From contig JAKUTI010000005.1 in assembly GCA_022448765.1 (NCBI GenBank), forward strand, positions 1 through 31,463: DNA of 31,463 bases. Direction: 5' to 3'. This document shows, in pieces, positions 25,021 to 31,463 of the stretch (position 1 is its first letter; each line of letters opens with the position of its first letter). The notes below the pieces were generated by a model. The model made no database searches and was not told where the DNA came from. It saw nothing but the letters and a program-made list of their open reading frames with translations. The position numbers and the translations under genes were made by a program. The stretch is from Pseudomonadales bacterium (GTDB taxonomy: Bacteria; Pseudomonadota; Gammaproteobacteria; Pseudomonadales; Azotimanducaceae).

Positions 25021-26661
25021 CTATGCGAATCGCGCGGGTGCGCGCGAGTCCTCGGCCCGGGTCCTGACGTCGATCAATACGGTTTTCCCGTCTGCATTGA
25101 ACTGTTGCGCCTGTCTTATGGCCGGACCCATCTCATCAGCTTTCTCGACGACGATGCCTTCCGCGCCCATACCCTGAGCGATAGTCGCGTAGCTGCCTTG
25201 CATATGCGACACACCGAATTGTTCACGAGCCGTCGGAAACCCACCAGGATACGTGGCCATGATGCCGTTGTTCAGGACGATGGTCGTGATGGGTATCTCG
25301 GCGCGAGACGACGTTTCGATATCCAGCCCCGACATCCCGAATGCACCGTCGCCCATCAGGTTGACGCAAAAGCGTTCGGGCATGGCCATTTTTGCCCCGA
25401 TCATCAACGGGATTGAGAAACCGAGGTGCGTTGACTTGCCCCACCCGATATAACTGTGCGGCGTAGTAGCTGTATAGAAGGGCACAATTTGATCTCTGGG
25501 CGCGCCGGCATCGTGCGTGACGACGCTGTTTTCGAGATCGAGGTTTTGGCCCATTTCGTGGATCACGCGGTACGGTGATAGTGGTGCGTCATCGTTGGTG
25601 AGATAGGGCCGCCAGCTTTCCATCCATTCGGCGCGCGCCACCGCAATACGTTCTTGAACGCCGGTGCTTCGGCCGTCTTCGCCAACCAGTCCTTTCACGA
25701 GATCGAGCATCGCCGTCAGCGTTAGCCGGGCGTCACCCGCCAAGCCAATGTCTGCAACTGTATCTTTGTTGATCTCGTCAATATTGATTACGGAGTGGAT
25801 CAGAAATTTTTCGGGCGAGAATCGTTGGGCGTAAGGAGAAGAGGTCAGTGACGCGCCAACCGCGAAAATCACGTCGGCGTCATCAAGCCATTGTCGTGCA
25901 GGACCGGTCACCGTTGATCCGCCCGCGCCCAAAGCAAGCGGGTGGCGTTCGTCGAAGGCTGATTTTCCTGGCATTGATGTGTACACAGGAATATCCAGTA
26001 GTTCCGCAAGCTCGCGCAGTTCCTCCGTAGCGCAAGCGGAGAGGACGCCCGCGCCTGCCCAGATCAGAGGATTCTTGGCAGCGACTAAGGCCTTAGCGGC
26101 GTCGTCGAGGTCACGCGGTGATGGTTCACTTAGGGCAGGCATCGGCGAAGTATAAGGTTGCGCACGATCCGGAATGACGGCCATGCAGACGTCGATTGGC
26201 ATTTCGACAACCACGGGTCCGGTAGTACCCGATCGCAGCGCATGAAACGCTCGCCGCATCACGTTGCCGGTTTGGTCGGGCCGACTGATAAATTCGACCT
26301 TCTTCACCACCGATTCCCAGGTTCGTGCCGCAACGAAATTAGGACGAATAAACAACATGTCCAGGGGATTTCCACCCGGCAGAACCAGGATAGGAACGTT
26401 GTCCGCGAACGCCTGTGACAGTCCGCCGACCGAGTTTTCCGCGCCGGCTTGCGATTGCATGGCAACAACGCCAAAGCGCTTTCGGTCGGACAGCCTGGAA
26501 AACCCGTCAGCAGCCATCACGGCACCCCGCTCGTGCCGAAAAGCCACGGGTCTGATGCCTTCTTTTGCAACAGCTTCAATTAACGGATTGGACGGATAGC
26601 AGGCCATCCATTCGACACCCTCTTGCTTAAGGATGGAGGCGACGTACTCGATACTGTTCAT
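25021..26661 (-). CDS. Thiamine-diphosphate-dependent enzyme (acetolactate synthase/decarboxylase-like)
   Basis: This 546-residue ThDP enzyme has the three-domain plan. The Pyr domain has the catalytic Glu in AFRHERGAVMAADGFSRL (near residue 45). The middle domain has NPLIWAGAGVLS and DADVIFAVGASL. The PP domain has the metal/ThDP motif GDGAFGMSGLDIETSSRAEI, ending in VLNNGIMATYPG. The family includes acetolactate synthase, oxalyl-CoA decarboxylase, benzoylformate decarboxylase and glyoxylate carboligase. I cannot choose among them. It starts at ATG 26661, with GGAGG about 12 nt upstream, 20 bp after the nitronate monooxygenase gene, and likely shares its transcript. Confidence 0.88.
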   Translation of the reverse strand: MNSIEYVASILKQEGVEWMACYPSNPLIEAVAKEGIRPVAFRHERGAVMAADGFSRLSDRKRFGVVAMQSQAGAENSVGGLSQAFADNVPILVLPGGNPLDMLFIRPNFVAARTWESVVKKVEFISRPDQTGNVMRRAFHALRSGTTGPVVVEMPIDVCMAVIPDRAQPYTSPMPALSEPSPRDLDDAAKALVAAKNPLIWAGAGVLSACATEELRELAELLDIPVYTSMPGKSAFDERHPLALGAGGSTVTGPARQWLDDADVIFAVGASLTSSPYAQRFSPEKFLIHSVINIDEINKDTVADIGLAGDARLTLTAMLDLVKGLVGEDGRSTGVQERIAVARAEWMESWRPYLTNDDAPLSPYRVIHEMGQNLDLENSVVTHDAGAPRDQIVPFYTATTPHSYIGWGKSTHLGFSIPLMIGAKMAMPERFCVNLMGDGAFGMSGLDIETSSRAEIPITTIVLNNGIMATYPGGFPTAREQFGVSHMQGSYATIAQGMGAEGIVVEKADEMGPAIRQAQQFNADGKTVLIDVRTRAEDSRAPARFA

Positions 26662-26681
26662 GCTAAGGAAACCCTCCGTGG

Positions 26682-27809
26682 TCAGTCTTCTACCGCCGTT
26701 TGAAGTCGCTCCTGAGCATTAAGAAAGTCTTCCATGAACTCGTAAACCACGGCCCGCGAAGATTGGATGGAGTTCATTAGGCCGACGCCTTGGCCTACGA
26801 AGGAGGTCGCCAGTTGCTTAGCTCCCTCGTGCCCGCCTTCGGCAAGTTTTGTAACCTTTGCGAGAGGTGCTTCACTGACCAGTGATTGTAAAGGCATGGG
26901 TAGGGGATTGGGTGCTTCGCCAGATTCCCAAGCTTCTGTCCAAGGCGATCGGAGCTGGCGCGAATATTTGCCAGTTCTTGCTTTCGATCGAACGGTCATA
27001 CGGGAGTCGGCTTGGACGTACTTTTCTTTAATGATCGGCGAGGTGTTGGCTTCCGCGACGGTCAACCAAACAGAGCCCGTCCAAACGCCGTCGGCTCCCA
27101 TCGCCATGCAAGCAGCCATTTGCCGGCCCGTGACGATTCCGCCAGCAGCTAGTACAGGAACGTCAGAATCTTTAACTGCACTACAGACCTCTGGCACGAG
27201 TACCATGGTAGAAACTTCCCCGCAGTGCCCGCCGGCTTCGGTGCCGGCCACCACGAGAAGATCGACGCCTGCGTCCACCTGTTTGACGGCATGTTCTTTT
27301 GCGCCAACAAGCGCGGCGGACGCGACGCCGTGTTGTTGGCACATGTCGATCATGTACCGGGGCGGTACGCCTAAGGCATTGGCAATGAGTTTGATGGGGT
27401 GAGAGAAAGCCACGTCGATGATGTTCGTTGCCCGTCCCTTGGTGAGAAAGCCGCCTCCGCCTCCTTGCTGCATCGAGTAAACATCTTTCGTATCGATCTG
27501 ATGCTGGGCGAGGATGTTGAGCGCGAAGTCCCGGTGTTCTTCCGGCACCATGTTTAACGTCTCTTCGGCAGTGGTGTCGTCGGATATGGCGATACTCGTT
27601 GGTGCGATCAAATCGACTCCGTACGGCATGCCATCGATGTGTTCGTCAATCCAATTAAGTTCAACCTCAAGTGCCTGCGCCGAATAGCCTGCAGCACCAA
27701 GAACACCCATACCGCCAGCTTTTGAGACTTCCACGACGACGTCGCGGCAATGCGTGAATGCTACGAGCGGAAACTCGATGCCAAGCATGTCGCAAATTCG
27801 AGATTTCAT
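26682..27809 (-). CDS. Nitronate monooxygenase (2-nitropropane dioxygenase family)
   Basis: This 375-residue FMN-binding TIM-barrel protein has IEFPLVAFTHCRDVVVEVSK and GGMGVLGAAGYS, a central DLLVVAGTEAGGHCGE (the catalytic His of class I NMO), and phosphate-binding VPVLAAGGIVTGRQMAACMA and GADGVWTGSVWL. It oxidises alkyl nitronates to carbonyl compounds in known members; other family proteins reduce enoyl groups or act on unknown substrates. It carries an insertion around residues 85-125 with QQGGGGGF. The ATG has a strong GGAGGT site 8 nt upstream. Upstream lies a 196 bp gap holding an inverted repeat. Confidence 0.9.
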   Translation of the reverse strand: MKSRICDMLGIEFPLVAFTHCRDVVVEVSKAGGMGVLGAAGYSAQALEVELNWIDEHIDGMPYGVDLIAPTSIAISDDTTAEETLNMVPEEHRDFALNILAQHQIDTKDVYSMQQGGGGGFLTKGRATNIIDVAFSHPIKLIANALGVPPRYMIDMCQQHGVASAALVGAKEHAVKQVDAGVDLLVVAGTEAGGHCGEVSTMVLVPEVCSAVKDSDVPVLAAGGIVTGRQMAACMAMGADGVWTGSVWLTVAEANTSPIIKEKYVQADSRMTVRSKARTGKYSRQLRSPWTEAWESGEAPNPLPMPLQSLVSEAPLAKVTKLAEGGHEGAKQLATSFVGQGVGLMNSIQSSRAVVYEFMEDFLNAQERLQTAVED

Positions 27810-27844
27810 AACCGATTACCTCCAGTTCAATTATCCGTTACCGA

Positions 27845-27861
27845 TGTGTAACGCGAACACA
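27845..27861. promoter_or_regulatory. Inverted repeat TGTGT-N7-ACACA upstream of NMO gene
   Basis: Two 5-bp arms flank a GC-rich centre in the 196 bp gap between the enoyl-CoA hydratase and NMO genes, about 40 bp before the NMO start. It may be an operator; arms this short are not strong evidence. Confidence 0.22.
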
Positions 27862-28005
27862 GGCCTAACCCGATCCGCCCATCATATATAGGATCGTCGC
27901 ACGAATGCACGACTCCATAAGAACGAAACGGCTGCAGTTGAATCAATGAGCCCGAGGCGAAACCGGGTTGTCGGAAAAACCAGCCGACTGTATAGGCTCT
28001 CTGGA

Positions 28006-28782
28006 CTAGACGTCCTGAATCCAAGACGCATCACGTTTCTCGCGAAACGCGGCCATCCCCTCCGCACCCTCGTCGGAACGGAACATGCGTCCGCTCCACT
28101 CCGCGGTTTCGTTGAAGCCCTGTTCGACCGAGAGTTGTGGAACTCGACGTACCAATTTCTTACATTCGACGACGGCTATTGGTCCCCCACGATTGATCAT
28201 GTCGATCTCCTCATTTACCGCAGACACGAGTTGATCTTTTGGGACAGCACGGTGGGCGAATCCCATGTCAACAGCTTGGCTTCCACTAAATCGTTCCCCA
28301 GTGATGAACAGTTTCATCGCGTGGTGTGTTCCAAGTTTGGGGATACACACGACCGAAATGACCGCGGGAATCACCCCGATCCTCACTTCGCTAAAGCTAA
28401 ATTGAACGTCTTCACGAGCAATGACGATGTCGGCTGCTCCAACCAATCCGAGTCCTCCAGCAAATGCCGCTCCATTGACGGCTGCAATCACAGGTTTGTC
28501 ACTCTCAAGAATCTGCGTTAGCACCTGTGGATACGGCACTGATTTGCGTCCCTCAATGCTCGCGCCTGGTGGACTCTTGAGATCGGCGCCCGCGCAAAAT
28601 GCTGGGTCGGTACCCGTGATGACGATGCACCGTACGTTCGGATCGTCGTTGGCGACGAGCAAATGTTCGTAAAGCTCAAGCACCAGAACGGATGAAAGGG
28701 CATTTCGATTTTCGGGCCGATTTAGAGTTATCCAGGCCGCTCCGTTCTTGACGTCGTAGAGCGTTGCTTCGGTGGTTGCCAC
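28006..28782 (-). CDS. Enoyl-CoA hydratase/isomerase (crotonase) family protein
   Basis: This 258-residue crotonase-fold protein has AAWITLNRPENRNALSS, CIVITGTDPAFCAGADLKS (first oxyanion loop), AVNGAAFAGGLGLVGAADIVIA (second oxyanion loop) and FSFSEVRIGVIPAV. The Glu in SEVRIG sits near one of the two catalytic positions, but the second is not clear, so hydratase, isomerase or hydrolase is possible. It starts at GTG 28782, whose G is shared with the TAG stop of the biotin carboxylase gene, which means translational coupling. It fits a beta-oxidation or leucine-type pathway with the carboxylase. Confidence 0.9.
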   Translation of the reverse strand: MATTEATLYDVKNGAAWITLNRPENRNALSSVLVLELYEHLLVANDDPNVRCIVITGTDPAFCAGADLKSPPGASIEGRKSVPYPQVLTQILESDKPVIAAVNGAAFAGGLGLVGAADIVIAREDVQFSFSEVRIGVIPAVISVVCIPKLGTHHAMKLFITGERFSGSQAVDMGFAHRAVPKDQLVSAVNEEIDMINRGGPIAVVECKKLVRRVPQLSVEQGFNETAEWSGRMFRSDEGAEGMAAFREKRDASWIQDV

Positions 28783-30767
28783 TATGATTCCCCTTCGTTT
28801 TCTTCGAATACGACCAATATTTGGCCATTGTCCACTTGTTCCCCTTCGCTAACAGGTACTTCTCGAACAACACCGTCGATAGGAGCGGTGATTCGGTGCT
28901 CCATTTTCATGGCCTCGAGGATCACCAGTAACTGACCCTCGGACACACTCTCGCCGGGTGACACTTCCGTCGCGAGAACCTTACCGGGCATAGGTGCGTA
29001 TAGCCCGCCGGTAAATTCGGCCACACCCGGTTTCGGGAAACGGTCCAGTTCCGTGAGTATTACGTCGCCTGTGGGGGCATGAACATAGCGATTGGCCTCG
29101 TCTTCCGATATCGAAAAAGCGATTCGTCGTTGGTCGATGGCGAGATCGATCTGGTCGCCGTTCACACCATGTAGCGTCACGCGGTGGTCGTCGCCTGCTA
29201 CATTCATGTCAAACGTACCATCCCGTCGCGCTCGATACTCGATCGCAATTTCGCTATCGCTGACCGTGTACCGAACCCGTTCTGGCGGCATCATCGAATT
29301 TCGCCAACCAGTGGAAATGTAGCGGAGTACTTTGGCGTTCTTTCGACGTCGGTCTTGAGCAAATAAAGCTGCTGCGATGGCGGCGTCGCTTACCTCCATC
29401 GGACTTGCATCTCGCGTACGGCTCGGGTTGACGCGTTCGATGAAGTCGGTCGTTGTATCGCCAGCGATAAATGCTGGAGTGCGCAACGTGGCTACCAGAA
29501 AATCACGGTTGTTGGTGATGCCGTGCAACTGCGTTGTTTCCAATGCCCGCGCGAGCTTGGCAGCGGCTTCTCGCCGCGTCGGAGCGTGGGCGATCACTTT
29601 GGCAATCATCGGATCGAAATTAACGCTGACCTCGGTGCCGGCTTCGACACCCGAGTCGAAACGCGCTTGCAATGATGGCTTCCATACTTGGATGGTTCCT
29701 GGCGAAGGAAGGAAGTTCTTACTGGGGTCTTCGGCGTAGAGTCGGGCTTCGATGGCGTGCCCGTCGATGGTTAAACCACTTTGGTCGTACCCGAGTTCTT
29801 CCCCCTCTGCGATTCGTAGCTGCTCGCGTACCAAGTCGAGGCCCGTGATGGCTTCAGTGACCGGGTGTTCTACTTGAAGCCTGGTATTAACCTCCAAGAA
29901 CCAAAAGTCGTCACCGTCGAGCAGGAACTCAACGGTGCCGGCCGAGGTATACCCGATCTTTTGTGCCGCTTTGACCGCGGCGTCTCCCATTTGCTCTCGA
30001 ATTTCGGGAGTTACCGCGGGTGAAGGGGCCTCCTCAATGACTTTTTGATGGCGGCGTTGGATAGAGCACTCACGTTCAAACAGATGGACTAGGTTGCCGT
30101 GATTGTCGCCTAGGATTTGTATTTCGACGTGTCGTGATGCAGTTAGCCATCGCTCAAGAAACACCGTGTCGTCACCGAAAGATGCTTCGGCTTCACGGCG
30201 TGCACCTTCGACGGCGGCTTCTAATTCGTCAACACTTTCGACAACGCGCATCCCACGACCGCCGCCGCCGGCTGAGGCTTTGACGAGAACGGGGAAGCCG
30301 ATGGCATCCGCGGCTTTCGCTAGGTCATCGCCAGCATTGAGTTCGTGCGCGGGGAGGGTTGGTACGCCAGCATCGGTCATCGCCTGTTTGGCCGACAGCT
30401 TGTCGCCCATTTCTTCGATCGCGTGTGTTGGCGGACCCACCCAAGTGATGCCTCGCTTCGTGATGGCTTCGGCGAAGCGTGCGTTTTCGGATAAGAACCC
30501 ATAGCCGGGGTGAACGGCATCTGCTCCGGATGCAACGCATGCCGCATAAACTTTTTCCGCATCCAGATAGGTTTCCGCGGATGTTTGTCCTTGCAGCGCA
30601 ATGGCGGTGTCCGCCTCTTGAACGAAGGGGGCATTGGCGTCACCGTCGGCGTAGATTGCGACGGTGGCGATGCCCATTTCATGTGCCGTACGAAAGATTC
30701 GTCGTGCAATCTCGCCGCGATTGGCGACCAACAAACGCGTAATCGGTTTGATATTTACATCCGCCAT
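28782..30767 (-). CDS. Biotin carboxylase / biotin carrier subunit of an acyl-CoA carboxylase
   Basis: This 661-residue alpha subunit carries biotin carboxylase and carrier domains. The N-terminal domain starts at RLLVANRGEIARRIFRTA and has the ATP-grasp motif KASAGGGGRGMRVV and the active-site RLQVEHPVTE. The C-terminal carrier domain (about 590-661) has the biotinylated Lys621 in EAMKMEHRI. ATG 30767 follows AAGGAG by 8 nt and overlaps the carboxyltransferase end by 13 bp. The frame is open to 31058, but that part lies inside the upstream gene. Such subunits carboxylate propionyl-, methylcrotonyl- or geranyl-CoA; the beta subunit and the adjacent enoyl-CoA hydratase suggest methylcrotonyl-CoA carboxylase-like activity, not proved. 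Confidence 0.93.
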   Translation of the reverse strand: MADVNIKPITRLLVANRGEIARRIFRTAHEMGIATVAIYADGDANAPFVQEADTAIALQGQTSAETYLDAEKVYAACVASGADAVHPGYGFLSENARFAEAITKRGITWVGPPTHAIEEMGDKLSAKQAMTDAGVPTLPAHELNAGDDLAKAADAIGFPVLVKASAGGGGRGMRVVESVDELEAAVEGARREAEASFGDDTVFLERWLTASRHVEIQILGDNHGNLVHLFERECSIQRRHQKVIEEAPSPAVTPEIREQMGDAAVKAAQKIGYTSAGTVEFLLDGDDFWFLEVNTRLQVEHPVTEAITGLDLVREQLRIAEGEELGYDQSGLTIDGHAIEARLYAEDPSKNFLPSPGTIQVWKPSLQARFDSGVEAGTEVSVNFDPMIAKVIAHAPTRREAAAKLARALETTQLHGITNNRDFLVATLRTPAFIAGDTTTDFIERVNPSRTRDASPMEVSDAAIAAALFAQDRRRKNAKVLRYISTGWRNSMMPPERVRYTVSDSEIAIEYRARRDGTFDMNVAGDDHRVTLHGVNGDQIDLAIDQRRIAFSISEDEANRYVHAPTGDVILTELDRFPKPGVAEFTGGLYAPMPGKVLATEVSPGESVSEGQLLVILEAMKMEHRITAPIDGVVREVPVSEGEQVDNGQILVVFEENEGES

Positions 30768-31463
30768 GTGCCGAACTCCTTGGTTCCTTTGACGGCGTTG
30801 TTTTCGACCGCCGAGAGCGCGAAACCGACAACATCGCGCGTGTCTCGTGGGTCGATCATGCCGTCGTCCGATACCCGCGACGTGGCGAAGAGACCCTTCG
30901 ATTGTTCCTCGTTGATGGCTATGACCGCGGCTTCTCGCTCTGCGTTGGCTTCTTCGTCGAACTCGGCTCCGCGTCGTTCGGCGGCAGCTTTTTGGACGAT
31001 GGTCATCACGCCCGCCATCTGTTCTGGGCCCATGACGGCAATTTTTGCCGTCGGCCAAATGAATGTGAATTTAGTCCCGAACGAGCGACCACTCATGCCG
31101 TAGTTGCCGGCTCCATAAGATGCCCCGACAATTACCGTGATGTGTGGCACCGTCGAATTGGTCACGGCATTGATCATTTTCGACCCGTTCTTGGTAATGC
31201 CACCCTGCTCAAAGTCCGTACCTACGACGTAGCCGGTGATGTTATGAAGAAACAACAAAGGCACGTCGACTTGATTGCAGAGTTGGATAAATTGCGACGC
31301 TTTTTCTGCCGACTCGGACATTAGCGCGCCGTTGTTTCCGAGGATGCCAACGGGATATCCGTGAATCGAAGCCCACCCGGTCACCAATGTGGGCCCATAC
31401 CGCGCTTTAAACTCTTCAAAACGAGAGCCGTCGACGACCCGCCCAACGACCTCGCGTATGTCA
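30755..31463 (-). CDS. Acyl-CoA carboxylase carboxyltransferase (beta) subunit, partial
   Basis: The reading frame enters from the right edge; the visible 235 residues are the C-terminal domain. They begin DIREVVGRVVDGSRFEEFKA, with ASIHGYPVGILGNNGALMSE, FLHNITGYVVGTDFEQGGI, IVGASYGAGNYGMSGRSF and FIWPTAKIAVMGPEQMAG. These are the carboxyl-biotin and oxyanion loops of methylcrotonyl-/propionyl-type carboxyltransferases. A GTG at 31387 is internal and not the start. It overlaps the biotin carboxylase start by 13 bp, so the two are made together. The wording GGITKNGSKMINAV is common in methylcrotonyl-CoA carboxylase beta subunits. Confidence 0.9.
   Translation of the reverse strand, partial: DIREVVGRVVDGSRFEEFKARYGPTLVTGWASIHGYPVGILGNNGALMSESAEKASQFIQLCNQVDVPLLFLHNITGYVVGTDFEQGGITKNGSKMINAVTNSTVPHITVIVGASYGAGNYGMSGRSFGTKFTFIWPTAKIAVMGPEQMAGVMTIVQKAAAERRGAEFDEEANAEREAAVIAINEEQSKGLFATSRVSDDGMIDPRDTRDVVGFALSAVENNAVKGTKEFGTWRM

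Noticed and set aside
26767..27402. Plus-strand 211-codon frame
   Set aside because: Antisense to the nitronate monooxygenase; no domain recognised and a biased Pro/Ser/Thr/Ala composition.
30768..31058. N-terminal extension of the biotin carboxylase
   Set aside because: Arg-rich translation inside the carboxyltransferase gene; the domain begins at RLLVANRGEIARR after ATG 30767.

Overview
The window is dense bacterial DNA of mid-to-high GC with short gaps, many coupled start/stop overlaps and frequent GTG/TTG starts. Nearly every gene belongs to catabolism of acyl-CoAs, alkanes or carboxylic acids: CaiB-type CoA transferase, MaoC hydratases, acyl-CoA dehydrogenases, CYP153 P450, nitronate monooxygenase and a biotin-dependent acyl-CoA carboxylase. 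The gene content, together with a SPOR-DUF5916 envelope protein, suggests a proteobacterium, probably an uncultured (perhaps marine) gammaproteobacterium. That assignment is inference. No rRNA, tRNA, CRISPR array, insertion sequence or phage gene was seen.

Layout. 1-3317 (minus): a VOC-fold protein coupled to a large SPOR/CBM9/DUF5916 protein that runs off the left edge. 3396-8540 (plus): a probable operon of amidohydrolase, two-domain CoA transferase, TPR protein and two MaoC-fold proteins. 8603-14786 (minus): two overlapping acyl-CoA dehydrogenase genes, a metallophosphoesterase, an aldo/keto reductase and a D-aminoacylase-type amidohydrolase. 14787-15141 is a divergent control region with two inverted repeats. 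15142-17190 (plus): cyclase-family hydrolase and phosphotransferase. 17308-17661 (minus): an ArsC gene with an in-frame TGA. 17782-20033 (plus): CYP153 P450 coupled to a luciferase-like flavin oxidoreductase. 20127-21011: class I aldolase. 21051-21848 (minus): SDR. 22035-24979 (plus): DUF35 protein and leucyl-tRNA synthetase. 25021-31463 (minus): carboxyltransferase (partial), biotin carboxylase, enoyl-CoA hydratase, nitronate monooxygenase and a ThDP enzyme.

The most striking feature is the ArsC gene. The TGA falls exactly on the catalytic Cys12 codon, reading on restores a full 117-residue ArsC with His8, Arg60, Arg94 and Arg107 at canonical positions, and a bacterial-SECIS-like hairpin follows 20 nt after the TGA. 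It is therefore very probably a selenocysteine-containing arsenate reductase-like protein, and the organism should carry the selABCD machinery elsewhere.

Together the other genes suggest peripheral hydroxylation or activation of hydrocarbons and acids (P450, flavin oxidoreductases, CoA transferase), followed by beta-oxidation-type steps and acyl-CoA carboxylation. The actual substrates cannot be read from the sequence.
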